Shown: in pieces, positions 37,577 through 46,957 of the stretch
How the letters are laid out: each line of letters starts with the position of its first letter
How positions within the stretch are numbered: the first letter of the stretch is position 1
Source of the DNA: Olivibacter domesticus
GTDB taxonomy: Bacteria > Bacteroidota > Bacteroidia > Sphingobacteriales > Sphingobacteriaceae
Length of the DNA: 64,000 nucleotides
Reading direction: 5' to 3'
Assembly: GCF_900109575.1 (NCBI RefSeq)
Contig: NZ_FOAF01000003.1
Span: 124,001 to 188,000 of the forward strand
Notes under the pieces: model-generated
Database searches by the model: none
The model's input: the letters and a program-made list of their open reading frames with translations, nothing else
Told to the model about the DNA's origin: nothing
Program-made: the position numbers and the translations under genes

Positions 37577-38959
37577 ATGGCACAGATTAAACCTTCATTA
37601 GCTAAAGGTACTAGAGATTTTTCTCCGGAAGAAATGGAGAGGCGAAACTACATTTTTCGAGTTATAAAAAAAGTTTTTAAAAAATATGGCTATCAGGAAA
37701 TTCAAACACCTTCATTTGAAAACTTAAGTACTTTAACGGGTAAATATGGAGAAGAGGGCGACAAGCTGATATTCAAAATTCTTAACTCAGGTGATTTCAT
37801 ATCTAAAATAAGTCCAGAAAAGTATGCTGCTTCTACCGCTAAAAGTTTGACACCGCTTTTATCGGAGAAAGCCTTACGTTATGATTTAACCGTGCCTTTT
37901 GCCCGATACGTTGTCATGCACCAAAATGAGATCAATTTGCCTTTTAAAAGATTTCAAATGCAACCCGTTTGGCGGGCGGACAGACCTCAACGAGGCCGCT
38001 ATAGAGAGTTTTATCAATGTGATGTGGATGTTATTGGTTCAGAAAGCTTAATTAATGAAGCTGAATTTATTCTCATTTATCATGAGTCCCTCGCTAATTT
38101 AGGGTTAACAGACTTTCATATAAAAATCAATAACAGAAAAATTTTAGCTGGTTTTAGCGAAATAATAGGCAAACCACATTTACTTATTGATCTGACAGTT
38201 GCAATAGATAAATTAGATAAAATTGGTGTAGAAGGCGTCATTAAAGAGATGGAAGAGAAGGGTTTTAATGCTCAAGATATATCCATTATCCGTCCTATTA
38301 TCGACCTAACGGGAACTAATCAATCAAAAATTGAAACATTAAAAAAAGTACTAGCTCATTCTGAAATTGGAAAATTGGGAATACAAGAATTAGAAACCGT
38401 TCTTCGTTATGCACATAAATTAAACCGGCTCGTCGACTCTTTTATCGAAGTGGACATTACCCTTGCAAGAGGACTAAATTATTACACTGGGAGCATCTTT
38501 GAAGTAAAGACGAATGAGGCAAATATAGGAAGCATCGGTGGGGGAGGCAGATATGATGATCTCACTGGTATGTTCGGTTTAAAAGGCCTAACAGGAGTAG
38601 GTATCTCCTTCGGAGCAGATCGTATCTATGATGTATTATTGGAACTGAACTTATTTCCAGAAAACACCAATAGAAGTACTGAAGTGCTTATTACCAATTT
38701 CGATATAAAGGCAGAAGACCTTGCACTTGACATTTTACAACTAATCCGCTCAAAAGGATTTGCCGCAGAATTCTATCCAACAACAACAAAACTTAAAAAG
38801 CAACTCGCTTACGCTGATAACAAAATGATTCCCTTCGTTATTTTATTGGGACAAGAAGAATTAGAAACCGGTTTAGTAACGTTAAGAAATATGAAGTCTG
38901 GTGAGCAACAGAAATTATCCAAACAGGACTTATTAACCTTTTTGATAAAAAATAATTAA
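37577..38959 (+). CDS. hisS: Histidyl-tRNA synthetase
   Basis: A 460-residue class II synthetase that charges tRNA-His. Motif 1 region follows KGTRDFSPEEMERRNYIF. Motif 2 is FQMQPVWRADRPQRGRYREF (as region near 131-150). The histidine-specific signatures are LARGLNYYTGSIFE and GGGGRYDDL near 318. The C-terminal anticodon-binding domain is about 365-460. The conserved N-terminus supports the ATG at 37577 even though the promoter lies directly in front of it. Confidence 0.97.
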   Translation: MAQIKPSLAKGTRDFSPEEMERRNYIFRVIKKVFKKYGYQEIQTPSFENLSTLTGKYGEEGDKLIFKILNSGDFISKISPEKYAASTAKSLTPLLSEKALRYDLTVPFARYVVMHQNEINLPFKRFQMQPVWRADRPQRGRYREFYQCDVDVIGSESLINEAEFILIYHESLANLGLTDFHIKINNRKILAGFSEIIGKPHLLIDLTVAIDKLDKIGVEGVIKEMEEKGFNAQDISIIRPIIDLTGTNQSKIETLKKVLAHSEIGKLGIQELETVLRYAHKLNRLVDSFIEVDITLARGLNYYTGSIFEVKTNEANIGSIGGGGRYDDLTGMFGLKGLTGVGISFGADRIYDVLLELNLFPENTNRSTEVLITNFDIKAEDLALDILQLIRSKGFAAEFYPTTTKLKKQLAYADNKMIPFVILLGQEELETGLVTLRNMKSGEQQKLSKQDLLTFLIKNN

Positions 38960-38970
38960 CAGATATTCTT

Positions 38971-39009
38971 CAGCAGTTAAGGTTTTTCCAGAACAAATCT
39001 TAGCTGCTG
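38971..39009. terminator. Weak convergent hairpin between hisS and cdsA
   Basis: CAGCAGTTAAG pairs with CTTAGCTGCTG (one G-T pair) across a 17-base loop. It spans the cdsA stop codon. It could slow transcription from both sides, but has no clean T-run. Confidence 0.4.
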
Positions 39010-39803
39010 GTAAGATACAAAAAGGTATAAACCAGAGGTGCCGCTACCAATAAACCATCAAATCTATCCAATAATCCTCCATGCCCTGGTAGCAATGAAC
39101 CGGAATCCTTTACTTGAAAACTTCTCTTTAACATAGATTCGGTCAAATCACCAATAGTTCCAAATACGGAAATAATCAAGGCTATGACAATCCATTTCCA
39201 TACTTCAGTATCCGTATAATAGTGGGCAATTACATAAGCAACCACAATACTTAAAAATACACCGCCAAAAAAACCTTCCCATGTTTTCTTCGGTGAATGC
39301 CTTTCGAAAAGTTTGTTTTTGCCCAATTTCATTCCTACTAAATAAGCTCCTGTATCATTTGTCCATAAAATTAATAAAAAGGCCAATGGATAATGATAAT
39401 TGTAGTCTCCCTTTAAAAAACCCAAACTATAGAAGAAAAGAAAAGGGATTACTGTATAAATTATTCCGAAGAAAGTAAGTGCTATATTTATAAAAGGTTG
39501 AGTCGCTTTTTTATAAAGCTCACTTACATAAACTAGGACAATAAAAGGTACCGTAAACACTAGATACCTTATGCTACCTAAATTCAATTCCAGTAATATC
39601 ACACAAGTGAATAAAGTAGCTCCCAATAAAAAGCCAAAGATTCTATTTGGCTTAATATTATCCGTTTCAATCAATTTAAAGAACTCCTCTGCACTGAACA
39701 GTGCAAGTAGTAAAAAGAATATACTAAAGGTATATGCTCCTAATAATAAGGAAGCTAACATTACAACAACAAAAAAGAATCCTGTAATCGCCCGTGTTTT
39801 CAT
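39000..39803 (-). CDS. cdsA: Phosphatidate cytidylyltransferase
   Basis: A 267-residue integral membrane enzyme that makes CDP-diacylglycerol from phosphatidate and CTP for phospholipid synthesis. Several membrane helices are visible. The family signature near the C-terminus includes SPKKTWEGFFGG and GDLTESMLKRSFQVKDSGS followed by LPGHGGLLDRFDGL. It lies 10 bases after the CPBP protease gene on the same strand, so the two are probably co-transcribed. Confidence 0.95.
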   Translation of the reverse strand: MKTRAITGFFFVVVMLASLLLGAYTFSIFFLLLALFSAEEFFKLIETDNIKPNRIFGFLLGATLFTCVILLELNLGSIRYLVFTVPFIVLVYVSELYKKATQPFINIALTFFGIIYTVIPFLFFYSLGFLKGDYNYHYPLAFLLILWTNDTGAYLVGMKLGKNKLFERHSPKKTWEGFFGGVFLSIVVAYVIAHYYTDTEVWKWIVIALIISVFGTIGDLTESMLKRSFQVKDSGSLLPGHGGLLDRFDGLLVAAPLVYTFLYLTSS

Positions 39804-39813
39804 GAATAAAGTC

Positions 39814-40755
39814 TTATAGCTGATTTAATTTTTTAGCATAAATTTTATAGGCAAATAATAATAACCCGCCAGCAATGAATCCCGCTATTGCAAACGGCCA
39901 TTCACTAGCGTCATATTCAAAATAATTTAAAGGTCTTCCAGATCTAGCTAAGTAAAATGCGATAGCAATAGCAAAAATATTATTAGTTAGATGTGCTAGA
40001 ATAGGGAGCCAAATACTTTTGCCCCAAAAATATAAATAACCGCATAATGCTCCTATTAACATACGAGGAAAAAACCCATAAAACTGCAAATGGATGGCAC
40101 TAAATACCCCCGCACTAATCCAGATAGCTAAATGTGGATTATTAAGCCATTTTTTTAATATATTTTGAAGACATCCGCGAAATAAGAGTTCCTCTCCAAC
40201 TGCTGCTAAAAACCCAACCATGAACAGGTTCGTTATAAACCCAGAAATTGAACTTCTTGATAAAAGTGCATTTGTTAACGCAGCTGTTTCATCTTCCTTA
40301 TTTCTCATCCATTGCTCAACTTCTTTTAAAAAGGAAGGAAATTTCATCTGCTCATTCAAGAAAATAGTCCATTCAAAAAATTCAGCATAAGCAATCATAA
40401 TACCTAATACAAAAAGAAATAACACTGCTTTATCGGGCAATTTAAGGTCAAAATAAGCAGCATTATTTTTTTCAATCCTATTTAAAAGTAAAGCAGGAAC
40501 AACAAATGTTCCCGTTGCTGAAAAGATCTGAGCAATACTTAGAAAATTAAGCTGATCATCCGTCAACTGCGTAAAGTTAGCTTCAGAAATAACCATTGCC
40601 TCCTTTCCATAGAATGCATAACCAACCCCCAATCCTATAAAACTGAAGACAATGGCAGATAGCAATACAGTTATTAATAAATAAAATAATGAGATACTTG
40701 GATGGTTATCAGATCGATTATGAGGATAAGCTTCCAAAATTTTGTATTTTTGCAA
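39814..40755 (-). CDS. CPBP family intramembrane glutamic protease
   Basis: A 313-residue membrane protein of the CPBP/Abi (CAAX-protease-like) family with about eight hydrophobic segments. The catalytic motif is EELLFRG near residues 188-194, with the second motif HLQFYGFFPRMLIGALCGYL (region near 223-242) and a third His in LAHLTNN. Substrates of bacterial members are mostly unknown. The reading frame has no ATG before the first membrane helix. TTG at 40755 is the furthest start, and another TTG near 40737 is possible, so the N-terminus is uncertain. Confidence 0.82.
   Translation of the reverse strand: MQKYKILEAYPHNRSDNHPSISLFYLLITVLLSAIVFSFIGLGVGYAFYGKEAMVISEANFTQLTDDQLNFLSIAQIFSATGTFVVPALLLNRIEKNNAAYFDLKLPDKAVLFLFVLGIMIAYAEFFEWTIFLNEQMKFPSFLKEVEQWMRNKEDETAALTNALLSRSSISGFITNLFMVGFLAAVGEELLFRGCLQNILKKWLNNPHLAIWISAGVFSAIHLQFYGFFPRMLIGALCGYLYFWGKSIWLPILAHLTNNIFAIAIAFYLARSGRPLNYFEYDASEWPFAIAGFIAGGLLLFAYKIYAKKLNQL
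40745..40752 (+). promoter_or_regulatory. -7 promoter box of dusB
   Basis: TATTTTTG matches TAnnTTTG and lies 36 bases before the dusB ATG, within the divergent overlap with the CPBP gene's 5' end. Confidence 0.45.
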
Positions 40756-40788
40756 ATTATTAAAACAATTTTGGGTTGAATATAGGTA

Positions 40789-41787
40789 ATGTCAGTTAAG
40801 ATAGGAAATAATATTGATTTAGGAGCGTTCCCATTATTATTAGCACCAATGGAAGACGTAAGCGATCCTCCATTTAGATTTGTATGTAAGCAAAATGGTG
40901 TTGATATGATGTATACAGAATTTATATCTTCCGAAGGGCTTATTAGACATGCCGCAAAAAGCAAGCAAAAATTAGATATTTTTGAATATGAACGCCCAAT
41001 TGGTATTCAGATATTTGGAAGCGAGATCAACAGCATGCGGGAGGCCACCGAAATTGCCAGCGCAGCAGATCCAGATTTAATTGATATTAATTATGGCTGC
41101 CCCGTAAAGAATGTTGCTTGCAGAGGTGCCGGCGCAAGCCTTTTACAAGATATTGATAAAATGGTTGCCATGACTAAGGCTGTTGTAGAATCTACTCAGC
41201 TCCCCGTAACTGTAAAAACAAGATTAGGTTGGGATGATAACACCAAAAATGTGTACGAGGTAGCAGAAAGACTGCAAGACATCGGTATACAAGCGCTTAG
41301 CATACACGGCCGTACAAGATCACAAATGTACAAAGGGCAAGCCGATTGGAAGCTTATCAAAGAGATTAAAAGAAATCCGCGTATCAACATTCCGATATTT
41401 GGTAACGGTGATGTCGATAGCGTTGAAAAAGCAGCCGCTTGGCGTTTGGAATATGAGGTTGACGGTATTATGATTGGTAGAGCCGCCATCGGTTACCCAT
41501 GGATATTTCGAGAAATAAAACATTTTTTTAAAACCGGTGAGTATTTGCCTGGTCCAAGTATAGAAGAAAGAGTAGAAGTCTGCCGTACCCATTTTACGAA
41601 ATCAATAGAATGGAAAGGGGAGAAAACAGGTATTTTCGAAATGCGACGTCACTATGCTAATTATTTCAAAGGAATTCCAAATTTCAAAGAATATAGAATG
41701 AGATTGGTAAGTCTTGATAAGGCTGAGCATATTCATGAAACTTTGGACGAAATATCAAGTTGCTTTGACGTAAGCCTATTAACGTAA
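40789..41787 (+). CDS. dusB: tRNA-dihydrouridine synthase B
   Basis: A 332-residue FMN-dependent reductase of uridines in the tRNA D-loop. It is a TIM barrel with LLAPMEDVSDPPFR at the start. The catalytic Cys is in CPVKNVACRGAGASLL, and the FMN-phosphate region is IPIFGNGDVDS with DGIMIGRAAIGYPW. The COG0042 type and N-terminus match DusB rather than DusA or DusC. It is divergent from the CPBP/cdsA pair. Confidence 0.93.
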   Translation: MSVKIGNNIDLGAFPLLLAPMEDVSDPPFRFVCKQNGVDMMYTEFISSEGLIRHAAKSKQKLDIFEYERPIGIQIFGSEINSMREATEIASAADPDLIDINYGCPVKNVACRGAGASLLQDIDKMVAMTKAVVESTQLPVTVKTRLGWDDNTKNVYEVAERLQDIGIQALSIHGRTRSQMYKGQADWKLIKEIKRNPRINIPIFGNGDVDSVEKAAAWRLEYEVDGIMIGRAAIGYPWIFREIKHFFKTGEYLPGPSIEERVEVCRTHFTKSIEWKGEKTGIFEMRRHYANYFKGIPNFKEYRMRLVSLDKAEHIHETLDEISSCFDVSLLT

Positions 41788-41902
41788 TTAAAGATCAAAA
41801 CATGTTCTATAAACGTGATAAATTCACCAATAAATAAATTTAACAAATCAATATTTCGCTTTTATTCCTTCATTTCCTATCTTGGCAAAAAATCCATTTA
41901 TT

Positions 41903-42289
41903 ATGGTCACAGAAATTACCGAAGGAGTAAAAGTTTCGGTAGAGGCAATATACCAACCCGAATACTCTAACCCAGAAAACGAACATTTTATGTTTGCTTA
42001 TCGCATTACAATTGAAAATGTTGGAGAATATAGTGTCCAGCTACTAAGCAGGCACTGGTATATTTTTGATTCTAACGGAACACACCGTGAGGTTGAAGGC
42101 GAAGGTGTTGTAGGTCAACAACCTATAATAGCTCCGGGAGAGCAGTATGAATACGTATCAGGTTGCAATCTTAAGAGTGATATGGGGAGTATGCAAGGAA
42201 GCTATAAAATGCTTAGGGAGATGGATGGTGCTTTATTTGACGTTACTATTCCTAAATTTCATTTAATGCCTGATCATAAGCTCAATTAA
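41903..42289 (+). CDS. apaG: ApaG protein
   Basis: A 128-residue beta-sandwich (fibronectin III-like) protein of the ApaG family. In gamma-proteobacteria it is linked to Co2+/Mg2+ efflux and Ap4A phenotypes; the biochemical role is not established. Motifs are FMFAYRITIENVG, LLSRHWYIFDSNG, VEGEGVVGQQPIIAPGEQYEY and the final GSMQGSYKM. ATG at 41903 is chosen because an in-frame TTG at 41882 sits inside a near -7 box (TATCTTGG). Confidence 0.93.
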   Translation: MVTEITEGVKVSVEAIYQPEYSNPENEHFMFAYRITIENVGEYSVQLLSRHWYIFDSNGTHREVEGEGVVGQQPIIAPGEQYEYVSGCNLKSDMGSMQGSYKMLREMDGALFDVTIPKFHLMPDHKLN

Positions 42290-42420
42290 TATCGCATTGC
42301 TTGGCCTAACCCTTCAAAATGATTCCCTATTATTTCTTTCAATTTGTAAATGGTAGGTAAAAGTAAATTCATGCTATCTTTTATCCGCTGTTCTGCCACA
42401 TTATAATAGATATTATTGCG

Positions 42421-42428
42421 TACTTTTG
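42421..42428 (+). promoter_or_regulatory. -7 promoter box of the Rossmann-protein gene
   Basis: TACTTTTG matches TAnnTTTG exactly and lies 27 bases before the ATG at 42456. Confidence 0.5.
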
Positions 42429-42455
42429 CAATAAATTTGGGACAATACCGTATAT

Positions 42456-43106
42456 ATGACAGCATTAATTTATGGAGCCACCGGATTAATTGGAAGTCAG
42501 TTACTTTCACTTTTAATAGAAAGTACTGATTATCAGAATATTATTATATTTACTCGTAAAAAAATTGATGTTGAAAATAAAAAAGTTCAGATAATTCTGG
42601 ATGAGTTCAATGCAATAAAAAAGCATAAAAATAATTTAAAAGCGGATCATGTATTTTGTTGTTTAGGGACAACACGTAAGAAAACCCCAGACAAAAAAGA
42701 ATATTACAAGATAGACCATGATTATCCTTTGATAGCTGCAGCTATTGCTATTGAAAATAACTGCAAACATTTTCACCTAGTATCAAGCATTGGCGCAAAC
42801 AAAGAATCGCTATTTTTTTATACTAAAACTAAAGGCAAATTAGAAAATGACATATCTTTTTTACCTTTTGAAAGTATTAATATCTATAGACCCTCTTTAC
42901 TTCTGGGTCAACGAAGAGAAAAACGTAGTGCAGAAGATATTTCAGCCAAGATATTACATGTTCTTAATCCGGCCCTAATTGGACCATTAAAGAAATATAA
43001 AGGAATAAAGGCTTTTACCGTTGCAAAAGCCATGTATAATCAATCTCTTAATAATTCAAAAGGAATAAATATCTTCTTACCAGAAGAACTAAATAAAATA
43101 GCGTGA
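42456..43106 (+). CDS. NAD(P)-binding Rossmann protein (TIP30/HTATIP2-like)
   Basis: A 216-residue short-chain-dehydrogenase-like protein. The dinucleotide-binding motif GATGLIGSQLL is at residues 7-17. LGTTRKK, HLVSSIGANKES and NIYRPSLLLGQR match the atypical SDR group containing TIP30/oxidoreductase HTATIP2. No clear catalytic Tyr-x3-Lys substrate hint beyond FYTKTKGKLE. Cytoplasmic. The ABC-F gene begins in its last 4 bases (GTGA overlap), so they are translationally coupled. Specific reaction unknown. Confidence 0.85.
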   Translation: MTALIYGATGLIGSQLLSLLIESTDYQNIIIFTRKKIDVENKKVQIILDEFNAIKKHKNNLKADHVFCCLGTTRKKTPDKKEYYKIDHDYPLIAAAIAIENNCKHFHLVSSIGANKESLFFYTKTKGKLENDISFLPFESINIYRPSLLLGQRREKRSAEDISAKILHVLNPALIGPLKKYKGIKAFTVAKAMYNQSLNNSKGINIFLPEELNKIA

Positions 43107-44956
43107 GCATATTATCTACAGAACAGGTTGGTCATTCGTTTAATGACAAGTGGTTGTTCAAGGGTTTAACTTTTGGACTTCAAAAGGGAGATAGGACAGC
43201 ATTAGTTGGTATTAATGGAACAGGAAAATCTACACTACTCAAAATATTAGCTGGAAAAATTAATCCTTTAGAAGGTGCTGTAGTAAAAGCAAGAGATATA
43301 AGAATAGGTTATTTAGAACAAGATCCTGACTTTTCTAATCTTTCTAAAGTCAATGATTTTATTTATAATGATGAAAATGAAATACAGCAGTTAGTTTTAA
43401 AATACGAAACCCTACTAAATCAAGTAAATCCAGACAAAAAAGAGTTTGAACAAGTGATGGAAGAAATGACCATCAAAGAAGCTTGGACGTACGATGACAA
43501 TTTGAAAACAATATTGAATCGTTTAGGTATAACTAACCTTTCGCAAGATATTAGTTCTTTATCCGGTGGTCAGAAAAAAAGATTATCACTCGCTAAATTA
43601 CTTATAGACGATCCAGATGTTTATATATTAGATGAACCTACAAATCATCTGGATATTGAAACTATTGAGTGGCTAGAAAAACTATTGACTACAGGTCAAA
43701 AAACCGTTTTGTTAGTAACGCACGATCGTTATTTTTTAGATAATGTATGTACGGACATAAGAGAACTTCACCAACAAGCGTTTTATGCTTATAAAGGAAA
43801 TTACAGCTATTTTTTAGAAAAGAAAGCAGAGAGAGAAATCTCAGAAAATTCAACTCTTGAAAAGAATAGAAATCTTTTAAAGAAAGAATTGGAATGGATG
43901 AGACGGCAACCTCAAGCACGTGGAACTAAATCAAAATCGCGTATCAATGCGTTTTATGACTTAGAAGAAAAGACAAAAACACAGAATAATAACGCCGCTG
44001 TAGAGTTAAGTATTAAAGTAAGTAGGCAAGGTAGCAAAATATTAGAAATACATAATGCTACAAAATCCTTTAATCAAAAAACCATCATCCCTAGCTTTAC
44101 ATATACGTTTAAAAAAGGAGATAGAATAGGTTTAGCAGGGAAAAACGGTAGTGGAAAATCGACTCTTCTAAACTTGATAACGCAACAAATAGAGCCTGAT
44201 AACGGAAAGATCATTCCCGGTGAAACAACCGTATACGGTTATTATAAACAGGGTGGACTTAACTTCAAGAGCAACCAACGTGTCATTGATATTGTAAAAG
44301 AAGTTGCGGAGTACATCACCATGGCAAAAGGGGAAACCATTACTGCTTCACAATTACTAACTCACTTTTTATTTCCACCCGAAAAACAATTTGGCTTTGT
44401 AGAAAATTTGAGCGGAGGGGAAAAAAAGAGATTACAGTTAATGCGTGTTTTAATGCAGAATCCCAATTTTCTTATCCTGGATGAACCCACAAATGATCTC
44501 GATATAGACACACTTAATGTTTTAGAGAATTTTTTAATTTCATTTCCGGGAGTACTAATATTAGTTTCACACGATCGTTACTTGATAGATAAATTGGTTG
44601 ATCAGCTTTTTATAATAGAACCCAATCAACCAATTAAAATTTATAATGGAAATTATTCTGACTACAGGTATGAAGAGGAATTAGCTAAAAAAAGTCAAAA
44701 AACAACTAAACCTCAAATAGTTGCTGTAAAAGAAGAAAAAAATAAAACTAAAATCAGTTTTAAAGAACAAAAAGAGTTTAATGATTTAGAAAAGGAAATA
44801 GTTGATTTGGAAAATTTATTAAAGACAAAAACACAAGCCTTAAATAAAACGGACAACCATATTGAATTAATTAGTATCGCAGACGAAATAAAGGAACTAA
44901 ACAATAAGTTAGCTATTAAAAGTGAACGCTGGTTAGAATTAGGGGAATTAATATAA
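43103..44956 (+). CDS. ABC-F family ATPase (Uup-like)
   Basis: A 617-residue soluble protein with two ATP-binding cassettes and no membrane helices. First Walker A is GINGTGKST, with signature LSGGQKKRLSLA and Walker B YILDEPTNHLD. Second Walker A is GKNGSGKST, with signature LSGGEKKRLQLM and LILDEPTNDLD. A C-terminal coiled coil rich in Lys and Glu (about 535-617) points to the Uup subgroup, which acts on ribosomes or branched DNA. The GTG start overlaps the previous stop by 4 bases. Two parS-like palindromes follow within 43 bases. Confidence 0.9.
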   Translation: MSILSTEQVGHSFNDKWLFKGLTFGLQKGDRTALVGINGTGKSTLLKILAGKINPLEGAVVKARDIRIGYLEQDPDFSNLSKVNDFIYNDENEIQQLVLKYETLLNQVNPDKKEFEQVMEEMTIKEAWTYDDNLKTILNRLGITNLSQDISSLSGGQKKRLSLAKLLIDDPDVYILDEPTNHLDIETIEWLEKLLTTGQKTVLLVTHDRYFLDNVCTDIRELHQQAFYAYKGNYSYFLEKKAEREISENSTLEKNRNLLKKELEWMRRQPQARGTKSKSRINAFYDLEEKTKTQNNNAAVELSIKVSRQGSKILEIHNATKSFNQKTIIPSFTYTFKKGDRIGLAGKNGSGKSTLLNLITQQIEPDNGKIIPGETTVYGYYKQGGLNFKSNQRVIDIVKEVAEYITMAKGETITASQLLTHFLFPPEKQFGFVENLSGGEKKRLQLMRVLMQNPNFLILDEPTNDLDIDTLNVLENFLISFPGVLILVSHDRYLIDKLVDQLFIIEPNQPIKIYNGNYSDYRYEEELAKKSQKTTKPQIVAVKEEKNKTKISFKEQKEFNDLEKEIVDLENLLKTKTQALNKTDNHIELISIADEIKELNNKLAIKSERWLELGELI

Positions 44957-44959
44957 TAT

Positions 44960-44975
44960 TGTTTCACGTGAAACA
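44960..44975. other. parS centromere site 1 (ParB/Spo0J binding)
   Basis: TGTTTCACGTGAAACA is a perfect 16-base palindrome identical to the widely conserved bacterial parS consensus, extended by one more A-T pair on each side and then another. It lies 36 bases before mnmG and overlaps a near -7 box (TAATATTG at 44954-44961). parA and parB are not in this window. Confidence 0.85.
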
Positions 44976-44983
44976 ATGAGATT

Positions 44984-44999
44984 AGTTTCACGTGAAACT
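44984..44999. other. parS-like site 2
   Basis: AGTTTCACGTGAAACT is a perfect 16-base palindrome. The inner 14 bases equal parS and only the outermost pair differs. It starts 8 bases after site 1, centre-to-centre distance 24 bases, in the mnmG leader. Confidence 0.75.
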
Positions 45000-45010
45000 T
45001 CAATAAAAAT

Positions 45011-46870
45011 ATGTTCAATAGATATAATGTAATCGTAGTAGGAGCAGGCCATGCAGGTTGCGAAGCAGCGGCAGCAGCGGCAAACTTAGGTTCGAAGGTT
45101 TTATTAATAACCATGAACATGGCAACTATTGCTCAAATGAGTTGCAACCCTGCTATGGGTGGAGTGGCTAAAGGCCAAATTGTTCGTGAAATCGACGCAA
45201 TGGGTGGTTATTCTGGAATAATTGCCGATAAAACAACTATACAGTTTAGAATGCTCAATCTATCCAAAGGTCCTGCTATGTGGAGTCCTAGAACGCAAAA
45301 CGACCGGATGCGATTTGCAGAAGAATGGCGCCTACAATTAGAAAATATTCCAAACGTTGATTTCTGGCAAGATACAGTTAAAGAAATTATAGTTAAAAAT
45401 GGTAAGGCAAATGGAGTGGTAACGTCTCTTGGTATACGGATAGAGAGTGATGCAGTAGTCCTTACTAATGGAACCTTCCTAAATGGCATTATTCATATTG
45501 GAGAAAAAAAATTCGGTGGGGGAAGAACTGCTGAAAAAGCAGCAACTGGATTAACAGAGCAATTGGTAAGTCTTGGTTTCGAATCAGGCAGAATGAAAAC
45601 TGGCACTCCACCAAGAGTAGATGGGCGAACACTCGATTATTCAAAAATGGAAGAACAATGGGGTGACGAAAAACGCAGTAAATTTTCCTTCAAAGATATT
45701 GATCTTCCAACGGAACAGCGATGTTGCTGGATTACATATACAAACAATGAGGTCCATGAAACGCTTAAAGAAGGTTTTGAAAAATCTCCTATGTTCACAG
45801 GTAGAATTAAAGGCCTAGGACCAAGATATTGCCCATCCATTGAAGATAAAATAAACAGATTTGCCGAGCGGGATAGACATCAAATATTTGTAGAACCTGA
45901 GGGATGGAAAACAAATGAAATATATGTAAATGGGTTTTCGACGTCCCTGCCCGAAGATGTACAATATAAAGCATTGACAAAAATTCCAGGTTTCGAAAAT
46001 GTCAAAGTGTTCCGTCCTGGTTATGCTATCGAATATGATTATTTTCCTCCTATACAATTAGATTTAACTTTAGAAACATTTACAATTAAAAATCTATTCT
46101 TTGCGGGCCAAATAAATGGAACAACAGGCTATGAAGAGGCGGCTAGTCAGGGATTGATTGCTGGAATTAACGCTCACCAAAGAATTAATGACCAACACGA
46201 ATTAATATTAAAAAGATCAGAATCATATATTGGGGTATTAATTGACGATCTGGTTACTAAGGGCACAGAAGAACCTTATCGTATGTTTACATCAAGAGCC
46301 GAACATCGCTTACTTTTAAGACAAGATAATGCGGATGCGCGTCTCACACCTATAGCATATAAATTAGGTTTAGTAAATGATGACACACTCCAAAAGGTTA
46401 ATAAAAAAATACAAGACTCAGAAGTTATTGTTAACTATCTAAAGAAAACATCTGTTGAGGCAACTAATATCAATCCAATATTAGCTGAACTAAACTCAAG
46501 TTCACTCACTCAAAATATTAAAATGTTTAATGTCCTAACAAGACCTCAAGTTAATATACATAATATAGCTGAAGCCAATGAAGGTCTTAAAAATCTGTTA
46601 TCACAATATAACCAAGAGGTAATAGAGCAAGCCGAAATTAAAGTGAAATATGAAAGCTACTTCGAAAAAGAGGTTGAAATAGTAGGTAGAATGAAAAAAA
46701 TGGAGGATAAAGAAATTAATCCGAATTTCGATTACAATCAATTAATCTCTTTATCAAAAGAAGCCAGAGAAAAACTAATTAAAATAAAACCAAGAACGCT
46801 AGGTCAAGCATCAAGAATATCCGGTGTCTCACCAGCAGATGTAAGTGTTTTAATGGTTCATATGTCTTAA
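45011..46870 (+). CDS. mnmG: tRNA uridine-5-carboxymethylaminomethyl modification enzyme MnmG (GidA)
   Basis: A 619-residue FAD enzyme that, with MnmE, modifies U34 of several tRNAs. The FAD-binding motif is [12 protein letters not shown] near residues 9-20. Signatures include [36 protein letters not shown] and the C-terminal helical MnmE-binding domain with YESYFEKE and [19 protein letters not shown]. In many bacteria mnmG lies next to oriC and parAB. Here two parS palindromes sit in its leader, in keeping with that. Confidence 0.97.
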   Translation: MFNRYNVIVVGAGHAGCEAAAAAANLGSKVLLITMNMATIAQMSCNPAMGGVAKGQIVREIDAMGGYSGIIADKTTIQFRMLNLSKGPAMWSPRTQNDRMRFAEEWRLQLENIPNVDFWQDTVKEIIVKNGKANGVVTSLGIRIESDAVVLTNGTFLNGIIHIGEKKFGGGRTAEKAATGLTEQLVSLGFESGRMKTGTPPRVDGRTLDYSKMEEQWGDEKRSKFSFKDIDLPTEQRCCWITYTNNEVHETLKEGFEKSPMFTGRIKGLGPRYCPSIEDKINRFAERDRHQIFVEPEGWKTNEIYVNGFSTSLPEDVQYKALTKIPGFENVKVFRPGYAIEYDYFPPIQLDLTLETFTIKNLFFAGQINGTTGYEEAASQGLIAGINAHQRINDQHELILKRSESYIGVLIDDLVTKGTEEPYRMFTSRAEHRLLLRQDNADARLTPIAYKLGLVNDDTLQKVNKKIQDSEVIVNYLKKTSVEATNINPILAELNSSSLTQNIKMFNVLTRPQVNIHNIAEANEGLKNLLSQYNQEVIEQAEIKVKYESYFEKEVEIVGRMKKMEDKEINPNFDYNQLISLSKEAREKLIKIKPRTLGQASRISGVSPADVSVLMVHMS

Positions 46871-46957
46871 AATTATAAACCATTGATTTTCAATACGATA
46901 ACATAAAAACTTACAACTTAAAATAAATAGATATAAGAAACTATTTTCGTAATTTTA

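Noticed and set aside
42286-42510. 74-codon frame on the minus strand between apaG and the Rossmann-protein gene
   Set aside because: It overlaps the start and the exact -7 box of the downstream gene and shows no recognised domain. The peptide looks protein-like in parts, so a remnant cannot be fully excluded.
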